This document shows, piece after piece, positions 1 through 6,176 of a stretch of DNA of 39,243 nucleotides (position 1 is its first letter; every line of letters starts with the position of its first letter). The translations under genes and the position numbers were made by a program. Source of the stretch: Oscillospiraceae bacterium (GTDB taxonomy: Bacteria; Bacillota; Clostridia; Oscillospirales; Oscillospiraceae); assembly GCA_020025595.1 (NCBI GenBank), contig JAHHRV010000021.1:1-39243 (forward strand), written 5' to 3'. The notes beneath the pieces are model-generated. The model saw nothing but the letters and a program-made list of their open reading frames with translations. It ran no database searches and was not told where the DNA came from.

Positions 1-55
1 GCATTATAAGCACAATGCCACCAACACGGCGGCCAATGCGTGGTGCCGATCCGTC
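1..55. repeat. Terminal direct repeat, copy 1 (contig closure)
   Basis: Bases 1-55 are identical to 39189-39243. The pair shows the sequence is circular, with 39,188 unique bases. The length matches a common assembler k-mer, so the repeat is an assembly overlap, not a physical phage end. Confidence 0.95.
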
Positions 56-160
56 TATTCGAGCACCAGCAACCTTTTCTGCCTTGTCAACACCGGCGGC
101 AGCGCCAACTATATCGGCGCGAGCTGGTCCTGGGCGCTGGCCCCCTGCTTTTTTGTCTAA
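2..160 (+). CDS. Tail fibre (DGR target), 3' end with variable repeat; continues from window end
   Basis: These are the last 52 codons plus TAA (158-160) of the tail fibre gene that starts at 36640. The first 55 bases duplicate the window end, so only 56-160 adds new coding sequence and the joined protein is 902 residues. The reading frame is fixed by the upstream gene (codon CAT at 2-4). Residues end in ...SWSWALAPCFFV, the kind of C-terminus seen in DUF6273 proteins that are DGR targets. Codons 56-58, 65-67, 74-76, 95-97, 110-112, 113-115, 116-118 and 122-124 (Y, T, L, G, Y, I, G, S) replace AAT, AAC or GAC codons of the template repeat. The receptor-binding role is inferred from family knowledge; the coding frame and the variation are seen directly. 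Confidence 0.93.
   Translation, partial: HYKHNATNTAANAWCRSVYSSTSNLFCLVNTGGSANYIGASWSWALAPCFFV
26..147 (+). repeat. DGR variable repeat (VR)
   Basis: This stretch aligns without gaps to the template repeat at 764-885 (offset 738). It differs at 56, 66, 74, 75, 96, 110, 114, 116, 117 and 123, and every difference falls on a TR adenine (to T, C or G). An 11th difference at 148 (TR A886 to C) lies just past the adenine-free GC-rich 3' block (124-147), which should be the initiation-of-mutagenic-homing (IMH) segment. The 5' 30 bases (26-55) are identical to TR. This is the recipient of mutagenic retrohoming. Confidence 0.96.
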
Positions 161-183
161 TCGCCGCAGCATATCCGGCAAAA

Positions 184-207
184 TCCCGCCCACGGAAGTG
201 GGCGGGA
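184..207 (+). promoter_or_regulatory. GGAA-tetraloop hairpin downstream of VR (DGR target-recognition element candidate)
   Basis: A perfect 10-bp stem (184-193 with 198-207) closes a GGAA loop (194-197) and lies 36 bp past the VR end. No T-run follows, so it is not a good intrinsic terminator. DGR targets such as the Bordetella phage mtd gene need a hairpin/cruciform with a short GC stem and a GRNA-type tetraloop downstream of VR; GGAA fits that consensus. No comparable perfect tetraloop hairpin follows the TR, as expected for a donor. The spacing is longer than in the Bordetella phage, so function is inferred. Confidence 0.7.
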
Positions 208-244
208 ATCCGGACAGAGAAAGAAAACCCCGTGAGGTGAAAAA

Positions 245-703
245 ATGTCAGTTCTGAAAGAAAAACGGACCGTGAGCAAAGCGGAGTATGTGAACACCGC
301 GAACCAAATTTATATGGAAACGGTGGGGTTTTTGACGCGGCTTTCCGCCCGTTACTCCCGCCTGATTGCGGAGGGCACCGCGCAGCTGGCCGGCGAAGTC
401 ATGGACAATGCCGAAAAGGCCAACAAAATATACCCGTCGGACGAACAACGCAAAGCACAGCGCAAGGCACATTTGCTGGAGGCGCTGGCCTCCCTCTCTG
501 CGCTGGACGTGCGCTTGACCCACGCCTATCTGGTTATGTATCAGAACCCGCAAGGGTGCTTTACGGCACCCAGCGGAAAGACAGCCACACCCAAGGAAGC
601 CATGGACAAGCTGGACCGCATGGCACAGAGCCTGGGCGAACTGATAGACCGGGAGGACACCTTGCTGCGGAATATTCTGGAGAGCGACAGGAAGCGGAAA
701 TAA
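245..703 (+). CDS. avd: DGR accessory variability determinant (Avd)
   Basis: This 152-residue, largely helical protein sits between the target gene and TR, the classical position of Avd. Avd forms a pentameric barrel of four-helix bundles that binds the DGR reverse transcriptase and the template RNA and is needed for adenine-mutagenic cDNA synthesis. The N-terminus is basic and polar (KEKRTVSKAEY), followed by long amphipathic helices rich in Ala, Leu and Lys and a basic C-terminus (ESDRKRK). The start ATG follows a GAGGTGA ribosome site at 234-240. The fold is inferred from composition, length and context rather than from a signature motif; the complete DGR around it makes the call firm. Confidence 0.85.
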   Translation: MSVLKEKRTVSKAEYVNTANQIYMETVGFLTRLSARYSRLIAEGTAQLAGEVMDNAEKANKIYPSDEQRKAQRKAHLLEALASLSALDVRLTHAYLVMYQNPQGCFTAPSGKTATPKEAMDKLDRMAQSLGELIDREDTLLRNILESDRKRK

Positions 704-763
704 GCCGTTTTTGTGGGTGTATCTTTGAAAACTAGCCGGGAGGCAGGGCGGCTTTTCCCTCTG

Positions 764-890
764 ACGGCGGCCAATGCGTGGTGCCGATCCGTCAATTCGA
801 GCAACAGCAACAATTTCTGCCTTGTCAACACCGACGGCAGCGCCAACAATAACAACGCGAACTGGTCCTGGGCGCTGGCCCCCTGATTTT
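764..890 (+). repeat. DGR template repeat (TR)
   Basis: The TR is the non-coding donor copy of VR and lies between avd and the reverse transcriptase. Read in the VR frame it is rich in AAT/AAC codons at the sites that vary in VR, the classical DGR design because adenine mutagenesis of AAY gives many residues without creating stops. Eleven of about 30 adenines in 764-890 differ in VR, and no G, C or T position differs. In that frame TR carries TGA at 884-886, whereas VR has TGC and reads on for three more codons to TAA. The adenine-free 862-885 block is the matching IMH* segment. Confidence 0.96.
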
Positions 891-1111
891 ACATAAGCGA
901 AAGCTGGGTCAAATGTAGTAACGGACGTGAACCGGACCCATGTAAAAGGAAAGATACTTCCCTGGCGAAAGCCTAAAACTGCCCGCTGATGATCCCGCGC
1001 GGACGCTGCTTGCATGGCGGAGGCATTGTGCTAACTCCGTTTCATGCGCTGGATCAAAGCAGTTTAGAAGCACACCAACACCACAACTGTACGGAGGGCG
1101 AATACTTTTCT
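891..1111 (+). ncRNA. TR-RT spacer of the DGR template RNA
   Basis: About 220 bases separate TR from the preferred start of the reverse transcriptase. In studied DGRs the region downstream of TR is part of the template RNA and holds the priming site and Avd/RT-binding structure. A 6-bp stem can pair 905-910 with 935-940. An open frame in phase with the RT extends back to an ATG at 989, but that ATG has no ribosome site and the extra 41 residues do not look like RT sequence, so the stretch is better read as RNA leader. Its limits are inferred. Confidence 0.5.
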
Positions 1112-2236
1112 ATGACGAGTGAACAGCGCCACGAGGCGCGTTACAGACGCCGCCAAGCAAGGCGGCAGGCGAAACGGCAGGCCCGCAGCGACGCCCTGGG
1201 GCCGATTGAGGAAGTTTTCAGTTACCGGACCATGTTTTCCTTTGGCCGGAAGTGCTGCAACGGCGTGAGGTGGAAAGCCAGCACACAGCGGTTTGAAATG
1301 CACCTGTTTTCAGGCACCGCCAAGCGCCGACGCAAGGTTTTGAATGGAACGTGGAAACCAAGAAAAACCGTCCATTTCACCCTGAAAGAGCGGGGCAAGG
1401 TTCGGACCATAGACGCGCCGCACATCGAGGACCGGCAGATTTACAAAGTGCTGACCAAAAAAGTTCTGGTGCCATTGTATGTGCCCAGCATGATCTATGA
1501 CAACAAGGCCAGCCAGGAAGGCGGTGGCCTGCATTTTCACTACAAGCGATTAGCCAAGCACCTGCGGGATCATTACCGCAAGCATGGTATGGAGGGTGCC
1601 CTATTTCTGATGGATTTTCACAACTTTTTCCCGGACGCGCCCAATGCACTGCTGTATGAGCGCCACCAGAAAATAATCCTAAACCCGGACTTGCGGCAGC
1701 CAGCCGATCTGGTGGTGGCCTCTGCACCCGGCGGCGTGGGTATGCCATTGGGTGAGGAAACCAGCCAACAGGAAATGGTGGCGCTGCCATCTTCCCTGGA
1801 TAACCGGATTAAGGCCCAGCTTTCGATCCATGGTGCCGGCCATTACATGGACGACTATTACACTATTCTGCCGTCGAAGCAGGCGGCAGAGGCAATCGCG
1901 GCAGACGTGATCGGCCACGCAGAGGCCATGGGCCTACAGATCAATGCCAGAAAGTCAAAGGTGATTCCGTTCTCGAAACCGTTCAGGTTCTGCAAGGCCA
2001 AGTTTCAGGTGACAGACACCGGTGCCGTGAAGATCCACGGTTGCCGGGACGGAATGAAGCGGGCACGGCGGAAACTGCGCTATTTCAAGCCTCTGGTGGA
2101 CGCCGGGAAAATGACCGTCAAACAGGTAGCGGAATGGCTGCAAGGACAGATCTCCTATTACCAAAACTTCAACGATCACGGCAGGGTGCTGAAATTGCGG
2201 CGGCTATTCTATGCAATTTTCAAAACGGAGGTGTGA
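1112..2236 (+). CDS. DGR reverse transcriptase
   Basis: This 374-residue retroelement polymerase copies the TR RNA into adenine-mutagenised cDNA for transfer into VR. It has a very basic N-terminus (RRRQARRQAKRQAR), an RT palm with the first catalytic aspartate in the LMDFHNFF block (D168), the DGR-type motif GMPLGEETSQ near residues 210-219, and YMDD at 245-248 (bases 1844-1855). A C-terminal thumb region follows. The ATG at 1112 was chosen because it is preceded by a GGAGG at 1093-1097, though the 14-base spacing is long; ATG 989 is an in-frame alternative without a ribosome site. The next gene begins three bases after its stop, so the two are probably cotranscribed. Confidence 0.95.
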   Translation: MTSEQRHEARYRRRQARRQAKRQARSDALGPIEEVFSYRTMFSFGRKCCNGVRWKASTQRFEMHLFSGTAKRRRKVLNGTWKPRKTVHFTLKERGKVRTIDAPHIEDRQIYKVLTKKVLVPLYVPSMIYDNKASQEGGGLHFHYKRLAKHLRDHYRKHGMEGALFLMDFHNFFPDAPNALLYERHQKIILNPDLRQPADLVVASAPGGVGMPLGEETSQQEMVALPSSLDNRIKAQLSIHGAGHYMDDYYTILPSKQAAEAIAADVIGHAEAMGLQINARKSKVIPFSKPFRFCKAKFQVTDTGAVKIHGCRDGMKRARRKLRYFKPLVDAGKMTVKQVAEWLQGQISYYQNFNDHGRVLKLRRLFYAIFKTEV

Positions 2237-2239
2237 ACC

Positions 2240-2923
2240 ATGTTCAAGATCACAAAAGACGGGGCGACCCTGGCAATGACTGAAGCCCCCAACTACATCA
2301 AGCAGGCGGGAAACGGCTGTTTCGTGCTGTGCCCGGAGGCGGAGGCCACGGGGATCGCGCACAACGGCACCGTTTACCACCTCCTGGGCCGACCCGGTAT
2401 GGAGGGGGCGGAAATCACTGTCATGCTGGAGGAAACCGACGCAGGCGCAGAAATCCAGAGCGCCAGCGAAAGCGCTACGGAAAACGCAAAACTGTCCGGG
2501 CAGTTGTCGGCTGCTGCCCGTATGTATGTGCAGGCGGCCACGGATGTGCCGGACAAAACGGCCCTGGAAATGCCGGATCTGTTCAAACCATGGGCGGAGG
2601 TTCTGGCAGCTGGCCAGACCGTGCCGCAAAATACGATCATCAACGACAGCGGAACCCTGTACCGCGTTGTGGCCGCTGGAGGCGTTCTCCCACAGGAACA
2701 CCAGCCGCCCCATGGTGAGGGTATGCTGGCGGTGTATCGCCCCATTGACGCCACCCATGCGGGCACGTTGGAGGATCCGATCCCCTGGGTGTACGGAATG
2801 GACTGCACCAGCGGCCTGTATTACTCCCATGACACCGTTGTGTACCTTTGTAAAGCTGACATGAAACCATGCGTATGGGCGCCCGGAACTGCCGGCGTGT
2901 GGCAATGGGAGGAGGTGGCGTAA
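2240..2923 (+). CDS. Putative tail-fibre-associated protein with C-terminal carbohydrate-binding-like region
   Basis: This 227-residue protein starts at ATG 2240 behind GGAGGTG, directly after the RT stop. The N-terminal ~70 residues are beta-rich without a motif I can name, and a helical Ala/Gln-rich middle follows. The C-terminus (about 110-227) has repeated aromatic signatures (GTLYRVV, PWVYGMD, GLYYSHDTVVYLC, VWQWEEVA) resembling the small chitin/carbohydrate-binding modules found on phage tail proteins. Being next to the DGR and the fibre gene on the circle, it may decorate or assemble the fibre. The function is inferred from aromatic patterning and position. Confidence 0.55.
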   Translation: MFKITKDGATLAMTEAPNYIKQAGNGCFVLCPEAEATGIAHNGTVYHLLGRPGMEGAEITVMLEETDAGAEIQSASESATENAKLSGQLSAAARMYVQAATDVPDKTALEMPDLFKPWAEVLAAGQTVPQNTIINDSGTLYRVVAAGGVLPQEHQPPHGEGMLAVYRPIDATHAGTLEDPIPWVYGMDCTSGLYYSHDTVVYLCKADMKPCVWAPGTAGVWQWEEVA

Positions 2924-2926
2924 AGA

Positions 2927-3325
2927 ATGGCGGCCTATATCGCAAGAAAACGGGCGCGGTTTGTGAGTATCAACGGCCCCGTAAACCTACCGTATGGCAC
3001 CCCTGTGGACGCTGTGGACGGGTTCCTGGTACATAATGGCCGCCCGCTGTGCGCGGCCACCAGCGAGAGCGCACACCGCTATTTTGCACGGAACGACGAC
3101 GGAAACGGGAAAGCCCGCGGCGCCCTGATTGATGCCATCACAGGAAAACTGGAGCAGAAAGGCGCCGGCCATCAAATGCGGTGGGACCTCCTGTGGAGCG
3201 ACCCGGAGGCGCAGAAATTACGCCACCCGGATCATGTGGATTTCTGGCTGTGGGGCCACGCCTTTTTTGAGGCGGACATGGCAGACCTGGAACACGTCGC
3301 CAGGCTGATCGGCGCAAGGGGGTGA
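2927..3325 (+). CDS. Hypothetical phage protein
   Basis: This 132-residue soluble, charged protein has an N-terminal basic stretch (ARKRARF) and a tryptophan-rich C-terminal half (RWDLLWS, DFWLWGHAFF). I see no catalytic motif or membrane segment. It begins at ATG 2927, three bases past the previous stop, and a GGAGG lies inside the end of the upstream gene at 2909-2915, so the two are translationally linked. It sits between fibre-associated and lysis genes. I do not recognise the family and cannot assign a role. Confidence 0.6.
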   Translation: MAAYIARKRARFVSINGPVNLPYGTPVDAVDGFLVHNGRPLCAATSESAHRYFARNDDGNGKARGALIDAITGKLEQKGAGHQMRWDLLWSDPEAQKLRHPDHVDFWLWGHAFFEADMADLEHVARLIGARG

Positions 3326-3332
3326 CGCTGTC

Positions 3333-3512
3333 ATGGATTATATGAAACTGGTGGCAGACCTCTGCCAGATCATTGACCGGCAGAACGAGATCACCAAGAC
3401 CATGGCGGAGCAGCTGGGCCAGCGCGATGCCCTCCGGTATGCGGAGGAAATGGCGGCGGTTCGGCGGGACTATGCCACCGCCATGGGGGAGGTGGACCCG
3501 TGCAAAAGCTGA
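3333..3512 (+). CDS. Small hypothetical protein (59 aa)
   Basis: A short gene begins at ATG 3333 behind an AGGGGGTGA ribosome site and ends at TGA 3510-3512. The product is an acidic helix-forming peptide (MDYMKLVADLCQIIDRQNE...) with heptad-like spacing, consistent with a short coiled coil. It overlaps the GTG start of the next gene by 13 bases, which supports translation as part of the lysis-proximal cluster. Its role is unknown; a lysis regulator is possible but unproven. Confidence 0.6.
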   Translation: MDYMKLVADLCQIIDRQNEITKTMAEQLGQRDALRYAEEMAAVRRDYATAMGEVDPCKS

Positions 3513-3952
3513 TTGAAACCCTGTCCACCGTGAGCGTGGGCCAGGTGCTGGCCGGCGGTGCCGGTGTGGTTGCGCTGGTATCTGTGTTCATCGAAATTAC
3601 CCCGGTGAAGATCAACCCTGTTTCCAAGTTTCTGGCCTGGCTGGGACGGAAGATCAACGGCGAAGTGATTTCAAAGGTGGACAAGCTGGAGGGCCAGATT
3701 ACCACCTTGCAAAAGGTAAACGACGAACAGGAGGCCATAAACTGCCGTTACAGGATCCTGCGGTTCGGGGACGAAGTGAAGCACGGAACCCGACACAGCC
3801 AGGAGCATTTCGAGCAGATCCTGGCCGACATTGACGCATACGAAATCTTTTGCAAAGATCACAAGGATTTCAAGAACAACAAAACCAGAGTGACCACGGA
3901 GCGGATCCTGGACGTTTACCGTGAGTGCGTGGAAACGGACGATTTTTTGTAA
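3500..3952 (+). CDS. Membrane protein, possible holin-type
   Basis: This 150-residue protein starts at GTG 3500 inside the end of the preceding gene, with GGGGGAGGTG just upstream. One hydrophobic segment lies near residues 12-30 (VGQVLAGGAGVVALVSVF). A charged region with coiled-coil tendency (KVDKLEGQITTLQKV) and a soluble C-terminus ending ECVETDDFL follow. Proteins of this architecture are frequent just upstream of endolysins in Clostridia phages. A single-span holin or holin regulator is plausible from position; the sequence shows only a membrane anchor and a coiled coil. Confidence 0.6.
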   Translation: MQKLIETLSTVSVGQVLAGGAGVVALVSVFIEITPVKINPVSKFLAWLGRKINGEVISKVDKLEGQITTLQKVNDEQEAINCRYRILRFGDEVKHGTRHSQEHFEQILADIDAYEIFCKDHKDFKNNKTRVTTERILDVYRECVETDDFL

Positions 3953-3964
3953 TGGGAGGCAACC

Positions 3965-4378
3965 GTGAAAATCTTTATTGTAGCCATAGCGGCGTGGGCT
4001 GCCGGTGCCATTCTGGGCTACTGTATGGCGCGGCGGGCATACAGACGCCTGCGGAAACGTCTACGGGCGCTGCGTGAGGAACAGGAACCGACTAAGGGGA
4101 AAATGGGCACCATGGATAAAGTCCTGGTACTGGAGGCTGTTTTTCTGGTTTCCTACACGGTAGCCAATCTGGTGGTTTTCTGGCACACCGGATCCGAGCC
4201 TGCCACGCTGACCGGCTGTGTGTTCGGCGTGTGCGGCCTGGAAAACGGCGTCATGGGCTGGATCAAGACCAATAAGGACAAGGCGGCGGAGGCCGCCGGA
4301 ACGAGCGGGAGCGGCGCCAAGCCGCCCCATGAGGAACCACCCGCGGGCACCGGTGAACCACCGGACGCGGGCCTGTAA
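3965..4378 (+). CDS. Membrane protein with two or three spans, holin-like
   Basis: This 137-residue protein has a GTG start at 3965 behind GGGAGG (3954-3959). A first hydrophobic segment covers residues 2-20 (KIFIVAIAAWAAGAILGYC) and is followed by a strongly basic stretch (RRAYRRLRKRLRALR). A second pair of hydrophobic stretches lies around 50-90 (VLVLEAVFLVSYTVANLVVF and TGCVFGVCGLENGVMGW). The C-terminus is a hydrophilic Pro/Gly/Glu-rich tail. It ends 12 bases before the endolysin gene. Location and topology fit a holin or a holin partner, but another holin-like gene lies at 5463, so their division of labour is open. Confidence 0.6.
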   Translation: MKIFIVAIAAWAAGAILGYCMARRAYRRLRKRLRALREEQEPTKGKMGTMDKVLVLEAVFLVSYTVANLVVFWHTGSEPATLTGCVFGVCGLENGVMGWIKTNKDKAAEAAGTSGSGAKPPHEEPPAGTGEPPDAGL

Positions 4379-4390
4379 GGAGGTATAAAC

Positions 4391-5263
4391 ATGACCGGAA
4401 ATAAACTGCGCCAAAAGGTAGCGAACATTATCAACGCATGGGACGGAGCGACCAGAGGCAGCGCCAAGCACCTGGAGATCCTGAACATCTACAACAACCA
4501 CAAGCCACTGGCCAGAGGCTACCCTGTGCAGGTGAGTGACGCTTATTGTGCCACCACCACCTCCGCGGCGTACATCAAGGCCGGGATCGCGGAGTACACC
4601 GGGACGGAGTGCGGCGTGGGAAAGTACGTCGAGATTGCCAAGAAAAAAAGGATCTGGACGGAGAGCGACGCACACACCCCCAAGGTGGGTGACGCCTGTG
4701 TGTATGACTGGCAGGACGGGGCCGACTATGCCACCATCGACAACACCGGCGCCCCGGATCACATCGGCATTGTTACCCAGGTGGGCGGTGGCACATTTGT
4801 GGTCACAGAGGGCAACATGAACGGCGGCAAGGTGGGCAAGCGCACCATGAAAGTGGCCGGGCGTTATATCCGCGGTTTTATCACCCCGGACTTTGACATG
4901 ATCGCCCAGAAACTGGGCGGCACGTCCGGCGGAACGGCAGACAAGCCCGCGAAGCCGACGACCACGGCGGCGGGTACATACACAGTAAAAAGTGGCGACA
5001 CCCTTTCCTGTATTGCGGCGGCGCACGACACCACCGTGGCCAAACTGGTGGAGATCAACGGCATTAAAAACCCGAACCTGATCCGCGTGGGCCAGGTCCT
5101 CCACCTGCCAGGCGGCGCCGTCAAGCACACCGTTGTGGCCGGTGACACCCTTTCCCGTATCGCGGTGAAGTACGGCACAACCGCGGCCAAGCTGGCAGCA
5201 GACAACGGCATTAAAAACCCGAACCTGATCCGCGTGGGCCAGGTTATCACCATCAAAAAATAA
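4391..5263 (+). CDS. Endolysin: CHAP amidase/endopeptidase with two LysM domains
   Basis: This 290-residue peptidoglycan hydrolase should degrade the host wall at the end of infection. The N-terminal catalytic region (about 10-170) resembles a CHAP/NlpC-type cysteine peptidase, with Cys53 in SDAYCATTTSA, His124 in DHIGIV and a following TEGN segment (139-142). A Thr/Lys-rich linker leads to two LysM peptidoglycan-binding modules at about 195-240 and 245-290. The two modules share an exact 42-bp DNA repeat. There is no signal peptide, so export through a holin is expected. A clean AGGAGG precedes ATG 4391. The substrate bond is not determined by the sequence. Confidence 0.9.
   Translation: MTGNKLRQKVANIINAWDGATRGSAKHLEILNIYNNHKPLARGYPVQVSDAYCATTTSAAYIKAGIAEYTGTECGVGKYVEIAKKKRIWTESDAHTPKVGDACVYDWQDGADYATIDNTGAPDHIGIVTQVGGGTFVVTEGNMNGGKVGKRTMKVAGRYIRGFITPDFDMIAQKLGGTSGGTADKPAKPTTTAAGTYTVKSGDTLSCIAAAHDTTVAKLVEINGIKNPNLIRVGQVLHLPGGAVKHTVVAGDTLSRIAVKYGTTAAKLAADNGIKNPNLIRVGQVITIKK
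5056..5244 (+). repeat. 42-bp exact direct repeat within LysM modules
   Basis: Bases 5056-5097 and 5203-5244 are identical over 42 bp, encoding NGIKNPNLIRVGQV in both LysM units (period 147 bp). Exact DNA identity beside divergent flanks suggests recent duplication or gene conversion, and the repeat could serve as a deletion hotspot that removes one LysM. Confidence 0.9.
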
Positions 5264-5282
5264 TTTTGCCGGAGGTGCTGAA

Positions 5283-5453
5283 ATGGCCATTTTTGAGGCA
5301 CTGGCCTGTGTTCTTTCACTGGCCGCTGTGGTCACCTGGCTGGTGGCCCTGGTACGCTGGGACGGTTCGGCCCCCTGTGATTGGAACCAATGCGAAAGCT
5401 GCCCATTTCCGCGGTGCCACGAAAATGGACTGGACGGCACCGGGCAGGAATGA
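5283..5453 (+). CDS. Small membrane protein with cysteine-rich tail (56 aa)
   Basis: ATG 5283 follows CGGAGGTGC (5270-5278). The peptide has one N-terminal hydrophobic segment (residues 2-23) and a short cysteine cluster (CDWNQCESCPFPRCHE) that could bind a metal or form disulfides outside the membrane. It lies between endolysin and holin-like genes, the position where small lysis accessory proteins often sit, and could act like a spanin-less Gram-positive lysis regulator. That role is inference. A longer reading from 5266 in another frame is not preferred because it lacks a ribosome site. Confidence 0.55.
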   Translation: MAIFEALACVLSLAAVVTWLVALVRWDGSAPCDWNQCESCPFPRCHENGLDGTGQE

Positions 5454-5462
5454 GAGGTAAAA

Positions 5463-5873
5463 ATGGAACAGACTATTATCCGCCTGGCCATTGGCCTGGT
5501 TCTCCTGGTAGCTGTCAACGTCGTGCTGGGCAGCCTGAACGCCCTTTTTGACGGGACTTTTGACCGTATCAAGTGTCGGAACGGCGTCATTAAGGGGATC
5601 ATTATTGCGGCCTGTTTCGTCGCTTTCTATGTGGCGGGACGCCTGAACCCCGACATTGTAGCAATCGACATTGACGGCGAAACAGTCAACGTGGCCACCG
5701 CTGCCAACCTGGCTATGGTGACGGCCTATGTGCTGTACGCGAAAGACGTTTTTTCCAAGTTGTCCAAGCTGGTTTTGAGCAAAACGAGCGGGGCGCCGGG
5801 GCAGACCGGCGGCACCACGCCGCCCGCGCTGGAGGAACCGGCGGACGTGGCGGAGGAAGCAACGGCGGAATAA
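5463..5873 (+). CDS. Holin-like membrane protein
   Basis: This 136-residue protein has three predicted hydrophobic segments: 4-24 (IIRLAIGLVLLVAVNVVLGSL), about 44-60 (IKGIIIAACFVAFYVAG) and about 78-93 (ATAANLAMVTAYVLYA). A soluble Pro/Glu-rich C-terminus follows. The small multi-span form, charged tail and location immediately downstream of the endolysin and immediately upstream of a terminator fit a class I holin. GAGAGGTAAAA precedes ATG 5463. It closes the lysis operon. I cannot say which of the membrane genes is the pore former. Confidence 0.72.
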   Translation: MEQTIIRLAIGLVLLVAVNVVLGSLNALFDGTFDRIKCRNGVIKGIIIAACFVAFYVAGRLNPDIVAIDIDGETVNVATAANLAMVTAYVLYAKDVFSKLSKLVLSKTSGAPGQTGGTTPPALEEPADVAEEATAE

Positions 5874-5878
5874 AAAAG

Positions 5879-5913
5879 GAACCCCGGCGCCGTCCTGGCG
5901 TCGGGGTTCTTCT
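5879..5913 (+). terminator. Intrinsic terminator after lysis genes
   Basis: A 13-bp stem (5879-5891 with 5897-5909, one G-U pair) with a 5-base loop follows the holin stop by six bases. It is preceded by A6 and followed by TTCTT. It ends the tail fibre-DGR-lysis transcription unit. Confidence 0.8.
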
Positions 5914-5947
5914 GCGGGTCACCTGCTGGCAGGCATAGCCCGCATGA

Positions 5948-6115
5948 CTGCTTTTCTACTGTGTTCGCCGGTGCCTGCAACTGGCTGGCGTCATTGTGGA
6001 GCGGGACGTGATAAGCAGGATCGAAAACGGCGGCAGGTTTGTGGCTGACTTTGAGGTGGTGGTGATCGCGGACGTTCTGGAGGTTTCCGTGGACTGGCTG
6101 CTGGGCAAAGAATAG
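5948..6115 (+). pseudogene. Truncated XRE-type repressor remnant (C-terminal half)
   Basis: In the frame ending at TAG 6113-6115 the sequence reads ...RRCLQLAGVIVERDVISRIENG and then ...ADVLEVSVDWLLGKE. That is the second half of an XRE-family helix-turn-helix domain, with the SRIENG recognition-helix end and the SVDWLLG C-terminal signature. The frame is closed upstream by TGA at 5945-5947 and contains no ATG before the homology, so the N-terminal half is missing. The sequence just upstream (5911-5944) can fold into a nested hairpin. It is probably the relic of a lysogeny repressor, which with the transposase next to it suggests past rearrangement. A frameshifted start cannot be excluded. 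Confidence 0.6.
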
Positions 6116-6176
6116 GACGGCGTGGAGTGCTGTATGCACCGCGCCGTCCATATTTTTTGAAAGTGAGGGTACGGGC

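Noticed and set aside
1..55. Terminal repeat as a physical phage end (cos or DTR)
   Set aside because: It lies in the middle of the tail fibre coding region and has the length of a typical assembler k-mer, so it is an assembly overlap of a circular contig.
184..207. Hairpin as transcription terminator of the fibre gene
   Set aside because: No T-run follows the stem, while avd starts 38 bases later and is probably cotranscribed; the DGR recognition role fits better.
248..1015. Long minus-strand open frame (255 codons) across avd and TR
   Set aside because: It is antisense to avd and the TR, lacks a ribosome site and a recognisable domain, and GC-rich DNA creates many such shadows.
989..1111. 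N-terminal extension of the reverse transcriptase from ATG 989
   Set aside because: It has no ribosome site, shows no RT-like sequence, and falls in the TR-RT RNA spacer; ATG 1112 with an upstream GGAGG is preferred.
4061..5602. 513-codon minus-strand open frame opposite the endolysin
   Set aside because: It is a shadow of the endolysin and flanking genes; its translation is low-complexity and mirrors codon bias, and there is no promoter or ribosome site.
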